This document shows, in pieces, positions 9,127 to 17,938 of a stretch of 64,000 nt of DNA (positions are counted from its first letter, which is position 1; every line of letters starts with the position of its first letter). Origin of the DNA: Bin55 sp965220235 (lineage in GTDB: Bacteria; Pseudomonadota; Gammaproteobacteria; Pseudomonadales; Azotimanducaceae); NCBI GenBank assembly GCA_965220235.1, contig OZ244815.1, positions 62,001 through 126,000 on the forward strand, given 5' to 3'. The translations under genes and the position numbers were made by a program. The notes beneath the pieces are model-generated. The model did no database searches. It was not told the DNA's origin and saw only the letters and a list, made by a program, of their open reading frames with translations.

Positions 9127-9401
9127 GTAACTACGTGCTCTGTGTCGCCCAGTTCTTGATGTTTCCATGGCGCCCAGACGAACGTTTCTGGAACTAAATC
9201 AACCCCACCGCGGCACAAAGGGTGACACCTCGCGATACGCATGGCGGTGAGGTACAGGCCTCGAAGTACACCAAACCGGTCGATGGCTTCAACGGCGTAA
9301 GCAGAGCACGTCGGATAAAACCGGCAACAAGGTGGAAATAGCGGTGAAATACAAACCTGATAAACGCGCACCACCGAACGCGCTACCTTACGGGTCAGCA
9401 T
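9123..9401 (-). CDS. yidD: Membrane protein insertion efficiency factor YidD
   Basis: A 92-residue member of the YidD (haemolytic domain) family, thought to help YidC-mediated insertion. The signature is RVYQVCISPLFPPCCRFYPT, then CSAYAVEAIDRFG and CHPLCRGGVD, with conserved cysteines. I choose ATG 9401 because it gives the usual distance to the first motif; TTG 9425 is also possible and closer to the rnpA stop. Neither has a clear ribosome-binding site. The 3' end overlaps yidC. Confidence 0.92.
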   Translation of the reverse strand: MLTRKVARSVVRVYQVCISPLFPPCCRFYPTCSAYAVEAIDRFGVLRGLYLTAMRIARCHPLCRGGVDLVPETFVWAPWKHQELGDTEHVVT

Positions 9402-9434
9402 ATGTTGTTTTAGCAGCGTATTCAAGCTAACAGT

Positions 9435-9722
9435 TCAATCTCTTCTTTGCAAGGAACTCGACGACGCCGAGAGTGAGCGGTGGACCTGTTCTGGATCCAC
9501 TATACGTTGCCGTAGAGATACCATGAGATCGAAGCAGACAATGTCGGTCTGATTGTGACGAAACCACTCCCGTATCACTCGTTTTACGTAATTCCGACTC
9601 ACCGCTTTGTGCAAATACCGCTTTGCGATTGCGAGACCTAACCTCGGAAAGCCAAGGCTGTTTTCAACGCCAGTAATTACGATGGGACCAAACGACTTTC
9701 GTAGCGTCGCGTTTCGAAACAC
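9435..9722 (-). CDS. rnpA: Ribonuclease P protein component RnpA
   Basis: Protein subunit of RNase P, which matures tRNA 5' ends. The RNR-type signature reads SRNYVKRVIREWFRHNQ. GTG 9722 is the only canonical start and gives 95 residues. The frame remains open upstream and encodes LGFARRVRITKKREIDHVF, which is the standard RnpA N terminus (R-L-x-K-x-x-E-F-x-x-V-F). A full-length protein would need a start near CTG 9773, or ATA or ATC a little upstream; the frame is closed by a TAA inside rpmH. See the finding on non-canonical starts. It lies between rpmH and yidD. Confidence 0.9.
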   Translation of the reverse strand: MFRNATLRKSFGPIVITGVENSLGFPRLGLAIAKRYLHKAVSRNYVKRVIREWFRHNQTDIVCFDLMVSLRQRIVDPEQVHRSLSASSSSLQRRD

Positions 9723-9787
9723 GTGGTCGATCTCTCGCTTTTTCGTTATTCGAACGCGCCTGGCAAATCCCAGCTGCGTGTCTGACG

Positions 9788-9922
9788 CTATGGGGATAAC
9801 CTTTTTCGCTGTCGAGCACGACGCGCGTTAATCACTTTGCGGCCGTTCTTCGTCGACATCCGTTTGCGAAACCCGTGAGTTCGTTTGCGAGAAATATTGC
9901 TGGGTTGAAAAGTGCGTTTCAT
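9788..9922 (-). CDS. rpmH: 50S ribosomal protein L34
   Basis: A 44-residue protein: ATG 9922, stop TAG 9788-9790. The start reads MKRTFQPSNISRKRTHGF and the end INARRARQRKRLSP, which is L34 throughout. It is the first gene of the leftward rpmH-rnpA-yidD-yidC-mnmE group and borders the origin, as in most gammaproteobacteria. Confidence 0.97.
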   Translation of the reverse strand: MKRTFQPSNISRKRTHGFRKRMSTKNGRKVINARRARQRKRLSP

Positions 9923-10218
9923 CCATCTAGGGGTGGAATCGGCAAGTGGGGAATTGTAGAAAGGGACGGCGGAGTGTCAATCGCCGACTATTGTCCCCAA
10001 GATTGGCGAAACCAACGACGAATTGGGGATTTTTAAAGATAGATGATCTCCACTTAATAACAAGACGATTTGTTGTTGTTGGAGGATTGGATTTTGGTGG
10101 AAAAAGGTGTCGTTTCGTTGATTTTTATAGGGTTTTTAGCATTGAAAGGACGGGAAAAACTGGGCAAAACAAAGGCAAGTTTTCCCCGACTTGTGTTGGT
10201 TCATAATTTACCCTCAAG

Positions 10219-10227
10219 TTATCCACA
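10219..10227 (+). promoter_or_regulatory. DnaA box (perfect TTATCCACA)
   Basis: Exact match to the consensus TTATNCACA, in its strong form. It is the only perfect copy in the origin interval. The nearest relative is a one-mismatch TTATCCCCA on the minus strand over the end of rpmH at 9791-9799. Confidence 0.8.
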
Positions 10228-10389
10228 GGGTTTTCACACCCTTTACGAATCCAACCACAAGACCGGTACGAACTAAGCACAGAAGCATAGAACGAGAATG
10301 AAAACGATAAATCACTTTCGTACTGATCTAATCAACGTGTCTATTGAATTTGTAGCGGGTTTGAGCGACAGCCAAGGAATGGCAATCAC

Positions 10390-10419
10390 TTGATTTCATG
10401 GATCGAAGACGCGTATAAA
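10390..10419 (+). promoter_or_regulatory. Likely sigma-70 promoter of dnaA
   Basis: TTGATT (10390-10395) and TATAAA (10414-10419) are separated by 18 bases. They lie 46 bases before the dnaA start, so transcription would begin near 10426. This is the best -35/-10 pair in the interval, chosen by eye. Confidence 0.5.
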
Positions 10420-10465
10420 CAGTGGGGAAATAAGAAGACTAAAAGACAAGATAGAGAGACCATCA

Positions 10466-11827
10466 TTGAGCGAGAATTCGGAACTCTGGGAGCGGTGTCA
10501 CCATCAATTCAAGGAGCGCTTCAATGCAGATGAATATGACAAATGGATTAAACCTCTGCGAGCAGATTTCGAAGGCGACGTTCTACTGATATCTTCAACT
10601 AACGGGTGGGCAGGTCGCAAGGTTCAAGACTCATTCGGCGATATCATCAGGATGGTTGTACAAGACCAGGTAGCTGACGAGTCGATTAAGATTGAGTTCA
10701 GTAATAAGCGGTCTCGGCCTGTTGGCGCGCCACTCCGATCAGATCGGAGAACGTCTCGTCCGCCGAAGTCTTCGCGAGCGGATCTCAACAACCAGTTCAC
10801 ATTCGAACAGTTTGTAGCCGGAAACACAAAAAGAGTCGAGAAGGCGATCGCGTACGATGTCGCCAATTCCTTCAATGACGATTTGATGGTGTTGGTGATT
10901 TATGGCGACAGCGGCCTGGGGAAAACACACTTGCTGCATGCCATTGGCCACCACATTTATGAGAAATTCCCCGACAAGGCGATCGAACTAACCCACTCAA
11001 CGTCTCTCGTCAACGAAGTTACTTCAATATTGAAACCGACGGGTCCACAAAACCGGAATATCAATGCTGCAATGCGTTCGTTACAGGAAAAGTACTCTCA
11101 ACACGACGTGATTTTGCTTGACGACCTCCATCGGCTGGTAGGCAAGCAGAAGTTTCAGGAGGAATTCCTTCATCTATTGAATATCTGGCAGAAGCAGCGC
11201 ACAAAGCTTGCTTTTACTTCCTTAGGCCCGCTCGCAGACCTGGAACGACTTGATCCCGCGTTACGATCTCGGTTGTTAGGTGGCATTTCGATCCACGCGG
11301 TTGAACCAGACGAAGATACAAAGGTGCAGATCCTGTTGCAGCATGCCGCACGGGAGGAGGTCAATCTCCCGCAAAACGTCGCTCAATACTTGGCACAACA
11401 GTTGGAAGGAGACATCCGCATCCTCAAGGGAACGTTGCTGAGCATTGTTAAGGCGGAAAAATACTCGGGACGCCGACAGCGCACGATAGGCGAAGAGTCG
11501 GTTGATCGCGCATTGCGTAACTTGAATCGAGCCAAGAAACCTGTAACAGCTGAACGTGTCTTAAATCTTGTGAGTGAACGATTTAATGTCAGCGTAAACG
11601 ACATCAAGGGTGCGGCGCGGGTTCACAGCAAACTAATACCTCGACAAATGGGTATGCTGCTCACCCACGAATTCACATCGTTACCTCATACAGAGATCGC
11701 AACCGCGTTTGGACGTAAGGATCATTCCACGGTTAAGAACGCGTTAGGTGCTATCGAACGTAAGATGAAATTGGATGCTCGGCTCCGTCGTGATTACGAT
11801 TGGTTAAAGCATGAGTTGAAGAAATAG
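10466..11827 (+). CDS. dnaA: Chromosomal replication initiator DnaA (divergent)
   Basis: A 453-residue AAA+ initiator with a TTG start and AGAGAGACC upstream. Domain I reads LWERCHHQFKERFNADEYDK; a short basic linker follows. Walker A is GDSGLGKTH (147-155, E. coli GGTGLGKTH). Walker B is VILLDDLHRL near 215. Domain IV carries PRQMGMLLTHEFT and FGRKDHSTV. The domain IV signature departs from the usual RPRQ and FGGRDHTTV: the first Arg of RPRQ is Ile, GGR is GRK, and a Thr after the His is Ser. It is placed and sized as the genuine initiator and is not a Hda-type protein, because domain IV is present. Confidence 0.95.
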   Translation: MSENSELWERCHHQFKERFNADEYDKWIKPLRADFEGDVLLISSTNGWAGRKVQDSFGDIIRMVVQDQVADESIKIEFSNKRSRPVGAPLRSDRRTSRPPKSSRADLNNQFTFEQFVAGNTKRVEKAIAYDVANSFNDDLMVLVIYGDSGLGKTHLLHAIGHHIYEKFPDKAIELTHSTSLVNEVTSILKPTGPQNRNINAAMRSLQEKYSQHDVILLDDLHRLVGKQKFQEEFLHLLNIWQKQRTKLAFTSLGPLADLERLDPALRSRLLGGISIHAVEPDEDTKVQILLQHAAREEVNLPQNVAQYLAQQLEGDIRILKGTLLSIVKAEKYSGRRQRTIGEESVDRALRNLNRAKKPVTAERVLNLVSERFNVSVNDIKGAARVHSKLIPRQMGMLLTHEFTSLPHTEIATAFGRKDHSTVKNALGAIERKMKLDARLRRDYDWLKHELKK

Positions 11828-11860
11828 ACACATTTCCGTAGGCAGTAAAGACCAAAGAGC

Positions 11861-13054
11861 ATGAAGTTCGAAGTCCAGCAAGATGAAATGCTGAATGTGC
11901 TTTCGCACATTACGGGTGTTCTGGAACGGACACAAACGCGCGACGTCCTTTCGCATGCCCGCGTTCGGGTGTCGGAAAACGGCGAGCTGCAAGTGAGTTG
12001 TACAGATCTCACCATGACCATGGTTGCGCAGATGCAACTGGATCATGTTGACGAACCGGGCGGCGCATCTATTCCTGGCTTGCGCTTGTTCAACATTTTT
12101 CGAGCGCTTGGAAGGAGCGAACCGGTTGTTTTCGAGACGGCCGGCGAAATGATCAAGATCTCGTCTGGCCACTCTGAGTACGAGCTAAACGTTATGACTG
12201 GACCGAATTCAAAGGTCCTCGACGGGTATCTCCCATCTCCGCCCGATGATCACGTTGAAATCCAGATTCCAGCGACGCGTCTACGCGAGCAATTACTATA
12301 CACAAACCCAGTTATGGGGGTAAAAGATTCAAGACAGTATATGGTTGCGACATGTTTTGAACTTAGCCCGACATACTTGCGAACTGTTAGTACCGAGGCG
12401 TCTGTTTTGGCGATGGCGACCTCTTCGGGAGGAGTGCCGTCATTGGCACAAGATGACGAAGAGGGCGATGGGATTAAACGCTTTGTCGTTCCTAGGAAGA
12501 CAGTTTTACAAGTCACGTCAATGTGCAGCGCCGCGAACGCATCAGACGTTGTCAAAATGACGTTTGGAAGTAATCACTTCTCTGCGAAAGTTGGCGTATT
12601 TACGCTAACTTCAAATCTGGTTGACAGTGTTTTCCCGCAATACCAGAACGTGTTTCCTGAAGAGTACGGTTGGTCAATGGTGTGTGATCGCGAACGCCTT
12701 CGAGAAGGACTCGATCAGGTCGAAGTAGTTGCTATCGACAGTAGTCACCGGGTTCAATGGGAATTCGACGAAAACGTCTTGTCAATGCGGTCCGCGTCAA
12801 CGCGCAACGACCGAGTTTTTGCGCAAGTCGCGCTCGATAGTCTGACGGATGCGCGCAAAATAGCAGTTAACGGCGAGAAAGTGCTACGAGTTTTAAATGC
12901 GCTCAATACAGAAAAGGTTGAATTTAGTACGAACGCCTCGGATTTGCGCGCGAATATTCGGATTGTCGGAACGAAGGGCGGTGATGGACCTGAAACCGAG
13001 GCTTCCGAGGACATCGGCGTAGCCTATCTACTCGCTACCATGTCAGATCGATGA
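11861..13054 (+). CDS. dnaN: DNA polymerase III subunit beta (sliding clamp)
   Basis: A 397-residue clamp protein, slightly longer than the usual 366. It starts MKFEVQQDEMLNVLSHITGV and shows the family pattern VLSHARVRV, LKVLDGYLPSPP-like DGYLPSPPDD, and FTLTSNLVDSVFPQYQNVFP. The C terminus is AYLLATMSDR, where the family normally has a hydrophobic YVVMPMRL, so the last strand differs. It overlaps recF by ATGA and follows dnaA by 33 bases. Confidence 0.95.
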   Translation: MKFEVQQDEMLNVLSHITGVLERTQTRDVLSHARVRVSENGELQVSCTDLTMTMVAQMQLDHVDEPGGASIPGLRLFNIFRALGRSEPVVFETAGEMIKISSGHSEYELNVMTGPNSKVLDGYLPSPPDDHVEIQIPATRLREQLLYTNPVMGVKDSRQYMVATCFELSPTYLRTVSTEASVLAMATSSGGVPSLAQDDEEGDGIKRFVVPRKTVLQVTSMCSAANASDVVKMTFGSNHFSAKVGVFTLTSNLVDSVFPQYQNVFPEEYGWSMVCDRERLREGLDQVEVVAIDSSHRVQWEFDENVLSMRSASTRNDRVFAQVALDSLTDARKIAVNGEKVLRVLNALNTEKVEFSTNASDLRANIRIVGTKGGDGPETEASEDIGVAYLLATMSDR

Positions 13055-14136
13055 TTCTTGATCGGCTTGAGGTCGATCATTTACGAAACATCGAAAACCT
13101 TTCGCTTGAGTTCGAGCCAGGCATCAATCTGCTTACGGGTCCGAACGGAGCCGGTAAGACATCGTTACTGGAAGCCGTTCATCTCCTAGCTCGAGGCAAA
13201 TCGTTCCGACGAGGGGGGCTGGAGAGTCAGATTTGCTACTCGTCCGACGGCATGGCGATACGCGGGCGATTTAGTGTCGACGATACATCGTTTCGCATAG
13301 ATTTCACTAAACGTCGTGGAAATCCACTCGAACTACGGCGTGACCGGCGTCGAGTTCAGCGGATATCAGAGATCGTTTCGCTAGTTCCGATTCAAACGTT
13401 TTTACCAGATTTAGCCGAGCTCATATTTGGTGCGCCTGTTGAACGTCGTAAGTGGCTGGATCTAGGCGCGCTGTACGAGAGTCCCGAATCGCTTCGCACG
13501 ATGGCTCATTTCCGGCATGTCCTGAGGCAACGTAATGCTGTATTACGTACAAAGCAGCTCGCCCAGCTCGACGCGTGGGATTTTGAACTTATTGCTAGTG
13601 CTGAAGCCCTTACTTCATTGCGAAGAAGGTGTTTTGACAAAATGGTCAAGGAAGTCTCATCTAGTGTGTCACAACTATGCCCGGAGCTCGATGTTTCGAT
13701 GCAGTTTTTTCCAGGGTATCGGGGCGAGGAATTCGCAGAAGATTTGCGAAAACAAAGGCCGAGAGATGTAAAATTACGCATGACAAATTCAGGGCCACAC
13801 CGCGCTGACGTTCACGTGCAAATTAGTGTGATCGGTAGACAGCGCAGGGCACTGCCGAGCGCTGCGACACTCGTTTCTCAAGGCCAGGCGCGGGCATTAG
13901 CGGCGGCGCTTAAATTGGGGCAGGTTCAGTACCTCAAAACTCGCGGATATCGTTCATTGCTATTGGTAGACGATCTTGGCTCCGAGTGGGACGATTCGCA
14001 CTGCGATCGCTTCCTCAATCTCATAACTGGGCTGGAATGTCAGGTGCTTAGTTCTGCAGTTAGTGAGGAGTTGCTGCCGCACGATTGGGCTGAACACGTA
14101 ACTCGCTTTGAACTGAATCAGGGAAACGTACTGTAG
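13051..14136 (+). CDS. recF: DNA replication and repair protein RecF
   Basis: A 361-residue SMC-like ATPase that helps load RecA at gaps. Walker A is GPNGAGKTS at about residues 30-38. The early motif VDHLRNIENLSLEF is typical. The ABC signature region reads LVSQGQARALAAALKLGQ and the Walker B/D-loop region SLLLVDDLGSEWDD. The start overlaps the dnaN stop by ATGA, so it is translationally coupled. Confidence 0.95.
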   Translation: MILDRLEVDHLRNIENLSLEFEPGINLLTGPNGAGKTSLLEAVHLLARGKSFRRGGLESQICYSSDGMAIRGRFSVDDTSFRIDFTKRRGNPLELRRDRRRVQRISEIVSLVPIQTFLPDLAELIFGAPVERRKWLDLGALYESPESLRTMAHFRHVLRQRNAVLRTKQLAQLDAWDFELIASAEALTSLRRRCFDKMVKEVSSSVSQLCPELDVSMQFFPGYRGEEFAEDLRKQRPRDVKLRMTNSGPHRADVHVQISVIGRQRRALPSAATLVSQGQARALAAALKLGQVQYLKTRGYRSLLLVDDLGSEWDDSHCDRFLNLITGLECQVLSSAVSEELLPHDWAEHVTRFELNQGNVL

Positions 14137-14166
14137 CCATTTCACTCAACCCGCTTACGGTGTCAA

Positions 14167-14182
14167 TGTTTCACGTGAAACA
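14167..14182. promoter_or_regulatory. parS: parS site 1 (perfect palindrome)
   Basis: TGTTTCACGTGAAACA is an exact match to the 16-base parS consensus bound by ParB. It lies in the recF-gyrB gap about 4 kb from oriC. parA and parB are encoded in the same window. Confidence 0.95.
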
Positions 14183-14268
14183 TCGGCCGTGAGTCAAGCC
14201 CCATAAGGATTTGAGGCACATCTAACTCCTACAAATGCGACGCAGGACGCGTCGAAAAGGAAGATCGA

Positions 14269-16728
14269 ATGACGGACCATACGAACGAAGACGACTATAC
14301 CGCGACTAGCATCAAGGTACTGCATGGGCTGGATGCGGTGCGTCGTAGGCCAGGTATGTATATCGGGGACACCGAGGATGGCACCGGTCTGCAGCACATG
14401 GTTCAAGAACTTGTGGACAACTCGATTGACGAAGCCTTAGCCGGCCACTGTTCCTCGGTTGATGTCGTGATCCATCCTGACAACGGTATTACGGTTCGCG
14501 ACGATGGACGAGGCATTCCTGTGGATTTTCACGAGGATGAGGGAAAACCTGCTGCGGAAGTCATCATGACAACGCTTCATGCGGGTGGCAAGTTCGACGC
14601 TAACGCGTACAAGGTCTCCGGCGGGTTGCACGGCGTCGGATTATCAGTCGTTAATGCGTTGTCGTCGTTCTTTCGATTGTCGATCCGCCGTGAGGGGAAG
14701 GTATATGAGCAAACTTACGAAAATGGAACCCCGACATCAGAACTAACGGTCATTGGCGAAACAGATCAAACAGGAACGACCTGCTATTTCGAGGCATCCA
14801 CTGAGATTTTCAAAGAAGTCCAGTATCGGTTTGACACGCTCTCTGCGAAATTACGTGAGCTGGCGTTCCTGAATTCCGGGGTTCAACTTACATTAACAGA
14901 TGAACGTACCGATGAACAGCACGAGTTCTGCTATGACGGGGGGTTGCAGGAGTATGTTGCCTATCTAAACGGCTCTAAAACGCCGTTACACGACGTCGTG
15001 CACTTTCAACGTGTCGTTGATGGCGATATAGGTGTCGAAATTGCCCTTCAATGGACTGACGCCTATCAGGAACAGGTCCGGACTTACTGTAACAACATCC
15101 ATCAATCAGATGGCGGTAGCCACTTAATCGGATTTCGTACAGCCTTGACGCGGGCGCTCAATAACTACATTGAGCGTGAAGAGGTCGCCAAACGAAGTGG
15201 CGTGAAGACCACTGGAGAGGACGCACGCGAGGGGCTCGCAGCAATTGTCTCAGTGAAGTTACCGGACCCCAAGTTCTCTTCACAAACTAAGGACAAATTG
15301 GTATCTAGTGAGGCGCGTCCGGCAGTTGAAACGACCTTGTACGAACTGTTGAGTGACTATTTACTCGAGAATCCGAAGGAAGCGAAAGGCATTGCCGAGC
15401 GCATGGTTGAAGCCGCGCAGGCTCGCGAGGCGGCGCGGAAAGCACGCGAACTTACGCGACGAAAGAACGCGCTTGATCTTGGCGGTCTACCAGGAAAACT
15501 CTCGGATTGCCAGGAGAAAGATCCTGCGCTGTCGGAGATATTCATTGTCGAGGGAGACTCTGCGGGAGGGTCTGCAAAGCAGGCGCGAGACCGTCGAACT
15601 CAGGCCATTTTGCCATTACGTGGCAAGATCTTGAACGTGGAACGTGCGCGCATGGACAAGATGCTGTCCTCTAGGGAAATTACCGCCCTAATCACCGCGT
15701 TGGGTTGCGGGATCGGTAGTGAGACCGATGTCAGCAAACTTCGATACCACCGTGTCATCATCATGACGGACGCCGATACCGACGGTTCGCATATCCGAAC
15801 GCTATTACTGACGTTTTTCTTTCGACATATGCCTAAGCTAATCGAAGAAGGTCATATCTATATTGCTTTGCCGCCTCTCTATAAGGTACGAAAAGGCCGT
15901 AGTGAACGATATGTGAAGGACGATGAGGAGCTGGACGATTACTACGTGGCAAGTGCTTTGGATGGCGCACGCGTTCACGGAAATGACGAGTCGCCGCCGA
16001 TGGCTGACGAAGCGATCCAAGCGCTCGCGCTCAAAGTGCAACAGACGCGTGAAAACCTTGAAGCGCGGGCTAGGAGCATGCCAACGTTCATTTCCTCATA
16101 TCTTTTCCATGTGCCGGTACTTACGGACGCGGATGTCGCTGATCCTGACGATGCGGATGCGCGAGATGGAAATCTCCTTAGTGAGGCGTCCATGCGCCGC
16201 TGGATATCGTTATTAGAGACTCATTTGGCCACGGAGGAGGGGCGGTTTACTACAGAACTAGTGCACGATACTGAAACCAACCGATACTACCCGCAAGTTA
16301 CACGCGCATTCCGAGGAGCACGTGAGACACATGTGCTTGATCAGAATTTCATAGATTCTCGTACATATCGATCGATTGCGCAACTCAATACTGAACTCGA
16401 CGGGTTGCTTGATCAGGGCGCGTACTTTGAAAAAAGCAACGATCGATTTGAAACTACAAACTTCATGAACGGATTGGATTGGCTGCTAGAGAAGGCGCAT
16501 CAAGGCGTGACGCTGCAGCGGTACAAAGGACTCGGAGAGATGAACCCGGATCAGTTGTGGGATACGACCATGGATCCGGAGATACGCAATATGTCGGTTG
16601 TAGACGTGGTGGACGCGGCCGTGGCAGATAAGTTGTTCATGGACCTGATGGGTGACGATGTTGCGCCGCGGAAAGAGTACATCATGGCGAATGCTCTAGC
16701 GGTGAACGCGGCAAATCTGGATATCTAA
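14269..16728 (+). CDS. gyrB: DNA gyrase subunit B
   Basis: An 819-residue ATPase subunit of gyrase. The GHKL part has ELVDNSIDEALAGH and VRDDGRGIPV near the N terminus, then GGLHGVGLSVVNALS. The TOPRIM domain has EGDSAGGSAKQARDR and ITDADTDGSHIRTLLL-type residues (MTDADTDGSH). The long insertion typical of gammaproteobacterial GyrB is present at about 565-730. The C terminus has QRYKGLGEMNPDQLW and ends MANALAVNAANLDI. GGAAGATCG precedes ATG 14269. parS sites flank the gene. Confidence 0.97.
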   Translation: MTDHTNEDDYTATSIKVLHGLDAVRRRPGMYIGDTEDGTGLQHMVQELVDNSIDEALAGHCSSVDVVIHPDNGITVRDDGRGIPVDFHEDEGKPAAEVIMTTLHAGGKFDANAYKVSGGLHGVGLSVVNALSSFFRLSIRREGKVYEQTYENGTPTSELTVIGETDQTGTTCYFEASTEIFKEVQYRFDTLSAKLRELAFLNSGVQLTLTDERTDEQHEFCYDGGLQEYVAYLNGSKTPLHDVVHFQRVVDGDIGVEIALQWTDAYQEQVRTYCNNIHQSDGGSHLIGFRTALTRALNNYIEREEVAKRSGVKTTGEDAREGLAAIVSVKLPDPKFSSQTKDKLVSSEARPAVETTLYELLSDYLLENPKEAKGIAERMVEAAQAREAARKARELTRRKNALDLGGLPGKLSDCQEKDPALSEIFIVEGDSAGGSAKQARDRRTQAILPLRGKILNVERARMDKMLSSREITALITALGCGIGSETDVSKLRYHRVIIMTDADTDGSHIRTLLLTFFFRHMPKLIEEGHIYIALPPLYKVRKGRSERYVKDDEELDDYYVASALDGARVHGNDESPPMADEAIQALALKVQQTRENLEARARSMPTFISSYLFHVPVLTDADVADPDDADARDGNLLSEASMRRWISLLETHLATEEGRFTTELVHDTETNRYYPQVTRAFRGARETHVLDQNFIDSRTYRSIAQLNTELDGLLDQGAYFEKSNDRFETTNFMNGLDWLLEKAHQGVTLQRYKGLGEMNPDQLWDTTMDPEIRNMSVVDVVDAAVADKLFMDLMGDDVAPRKEYIMANALAVNAANLDI

Positions 16729-16771
16729 ATCAAGGTTCGGCGAAAGTAGGACGTTCGAACCAATCGAAGGA

Positions 16772-16787
16772 TGTTTCACGTGAAACA
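16772..16787. promoter_or_regulatory. parS: parS site 2 (perfect palindrome)
   Basis: A second exact copy of TGTTTCACGTGAAACA, 44 bases after the gyrB stop and 2.6 kb from site 1. It sits in a 270-base gene-free interval (16729-16998) in which I otherwise see only a short GGTAATGG direct repeat and no gene. Confidence 0.95.
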
Positions 16788-16998
16788 GTCGCTAAGAACC
16801 AAGCCCCGTCTGGCTGAAAGCAGTACTGAAATCATCAAAAATTGCATCCACATCGCGTAGCGGTCGCTCATGTTCAACGGGGGAAACCCTCGTAGTAGCC
16901 AAACCGTATAGGTAATGGGAACCGCCAGTCTTCCAGGACTTGGGTAATGGACGGTTGCGGTTGGATTTCTGGGAATAGGTGCTTGTTCAGGTAAGATA

Positions 16999-17784
16999 TT
17001 GAGACTTCGCGCGAAGTTGATTGAAGCATTCCCCAGCTGGTTTTATCTCGTAAAAATGGTTAGTTATTCACATATAAGGGTGTTTACGGGGCTCGTACGA
17101 GAAATCGCATTAGGAAGTGCGCTCGTTAGATTCCCTTTTGGCCGAGCTTTCCTATGGCTTGCAGTGGGTGCGGTTACTTTGACACTTCCGGTGTTAGCGG
17201 ATGAGGTAAGTGACAAAGACGTACCATTAGTTCAACGTGTGAGTCAATACAGCACTCAAGAAATGGAGGAATTGATCGTCGAGGGGGAACGGATCGACCC
17301 AGCCAGCATGGACTTCACTGAGATGGAACAAATCTACCGTCAAAAAGCCAGTGCGGCCAGAAACTTCAAGATCGGCAAGTACGAGGAAGCCTTTCCCCAG
17401 CTACTGCAGATGGCTAAATTAGGGTTTAAAGATGCCCAAGCTCGCGTGGGATTCCTATTTCTGCATGGTCTTGGCGGTCAACAGAAAAGCAATCTCAAAG
17501 CACTGGGGTGGCTCGGGGTTGCGTCTCAAGGTACAACACGACCGCAATATCGCAACATTTTCAAGCAAATGATGAGCGAAGTCCCGGACGACCAGCAATC
17601 ATTGGCCGATCTAGTTGTTGCTGATTATCGTGAGAAGTTCGATTCCAAGAAACTTGGCATCGAGTGTTGGCATAGCAACGTGAACCATGTTCGCCAATTT
17701 ACGTGTCGCTACCATGACGAAATGCACAAATATTATAACCACATGAGCATGACGGGCACGCCGTTTTCAAGTTCTGGGCCTTAA
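16999..17784 (+). CDS. Secreted Sel1-like repeat protein, paralogue of the gene at 5.3 kb
   Basis: Unknown function. TTG 16999 has AGGTAAG upstream and gives 261 residues. ATG 17056 (242 residues) puts the hydrophobic export segment AFLWLAVGAVTLTLPVLA closer to the N terminus, but has no clear ribosome-binding site. After an acidic/polar region the Sel1-type helices read GKYEEAFPQLLQMAKLGFKD and GFLFLHGLGGQQKSNLKALG. A C-terminal pair of cysteines follows (IECWHS, FTCRYHD). The helices, spacing and two-Cys tail match the gene at 5305-5895. The two genes bracket the origin in opposite orientations. Confidence 0.8.
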   Translation: MRLRAKLIEAFPSWFYLVKMVSYSHIRVFTGLVREIALGSALVRFPFGRAFLWLAVGAVTLTLPVLADEVSDKDVPLVQRVSQYSTQEMEELIVEGERIDPASMDFTEMEQIYRQKASAARNFKIGKYEEAFPQLLQMAKLGFKDAQARVGFLFLHGLGGQQKSNLKALGWLGVASQGTTRPQYRNIFKQMMSEVPDDQQSLADLVVADYREKFDSKKLGIECWHSNVNHVRQFTCRYHDEMHKYYNHMSMTGTPFSSSGP

Positions 17785-17938
17785 GCGGGGATTTGAGAAG
17801 AAATCTGAAATTCGCGTATTCCTGAAAACCATCGATAAAATCGTACTTTTTAGTAATTTTCAGAGAATTTTTACGATTTAAGCGCTATTTATTGAGATAT
17901 TTGTTGGATTTTTTGTAATACAGTAGAGCGACCGGATT

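Larger units (their letters stand above)
9923..10465. other. oriC: Putative chromosomal replication origin (oriC)
   Basis: This 543-base gene-free interval between rpmH and dnaA is the usual oriC position in pseudomonad-type gammaproteobacteria, and gene direction switches across it. The stretch from about 10050 to 10180 is rich in G/T runs and A+T on the plus strand and could be the unwinding element. I see one perfect DnaA box (TTATCCACA) at 10219-10227 and no other exact match. The dnaA promoter lies at its right end. Confidence 0.7.

Noticed and set aside
9791..9799. Second DnaA box (TTATCCCCA, minus strand)
   Set aside because: One mismatch and inside the rpmH end; cannot be told from chance without binding data.
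17837..17879. AAATCGTA inverted repeat as terminator between a Sel1 gene and plsC
   Set aside because: A/T-rich 8-base stem with a 26-base loop is too weak to call.
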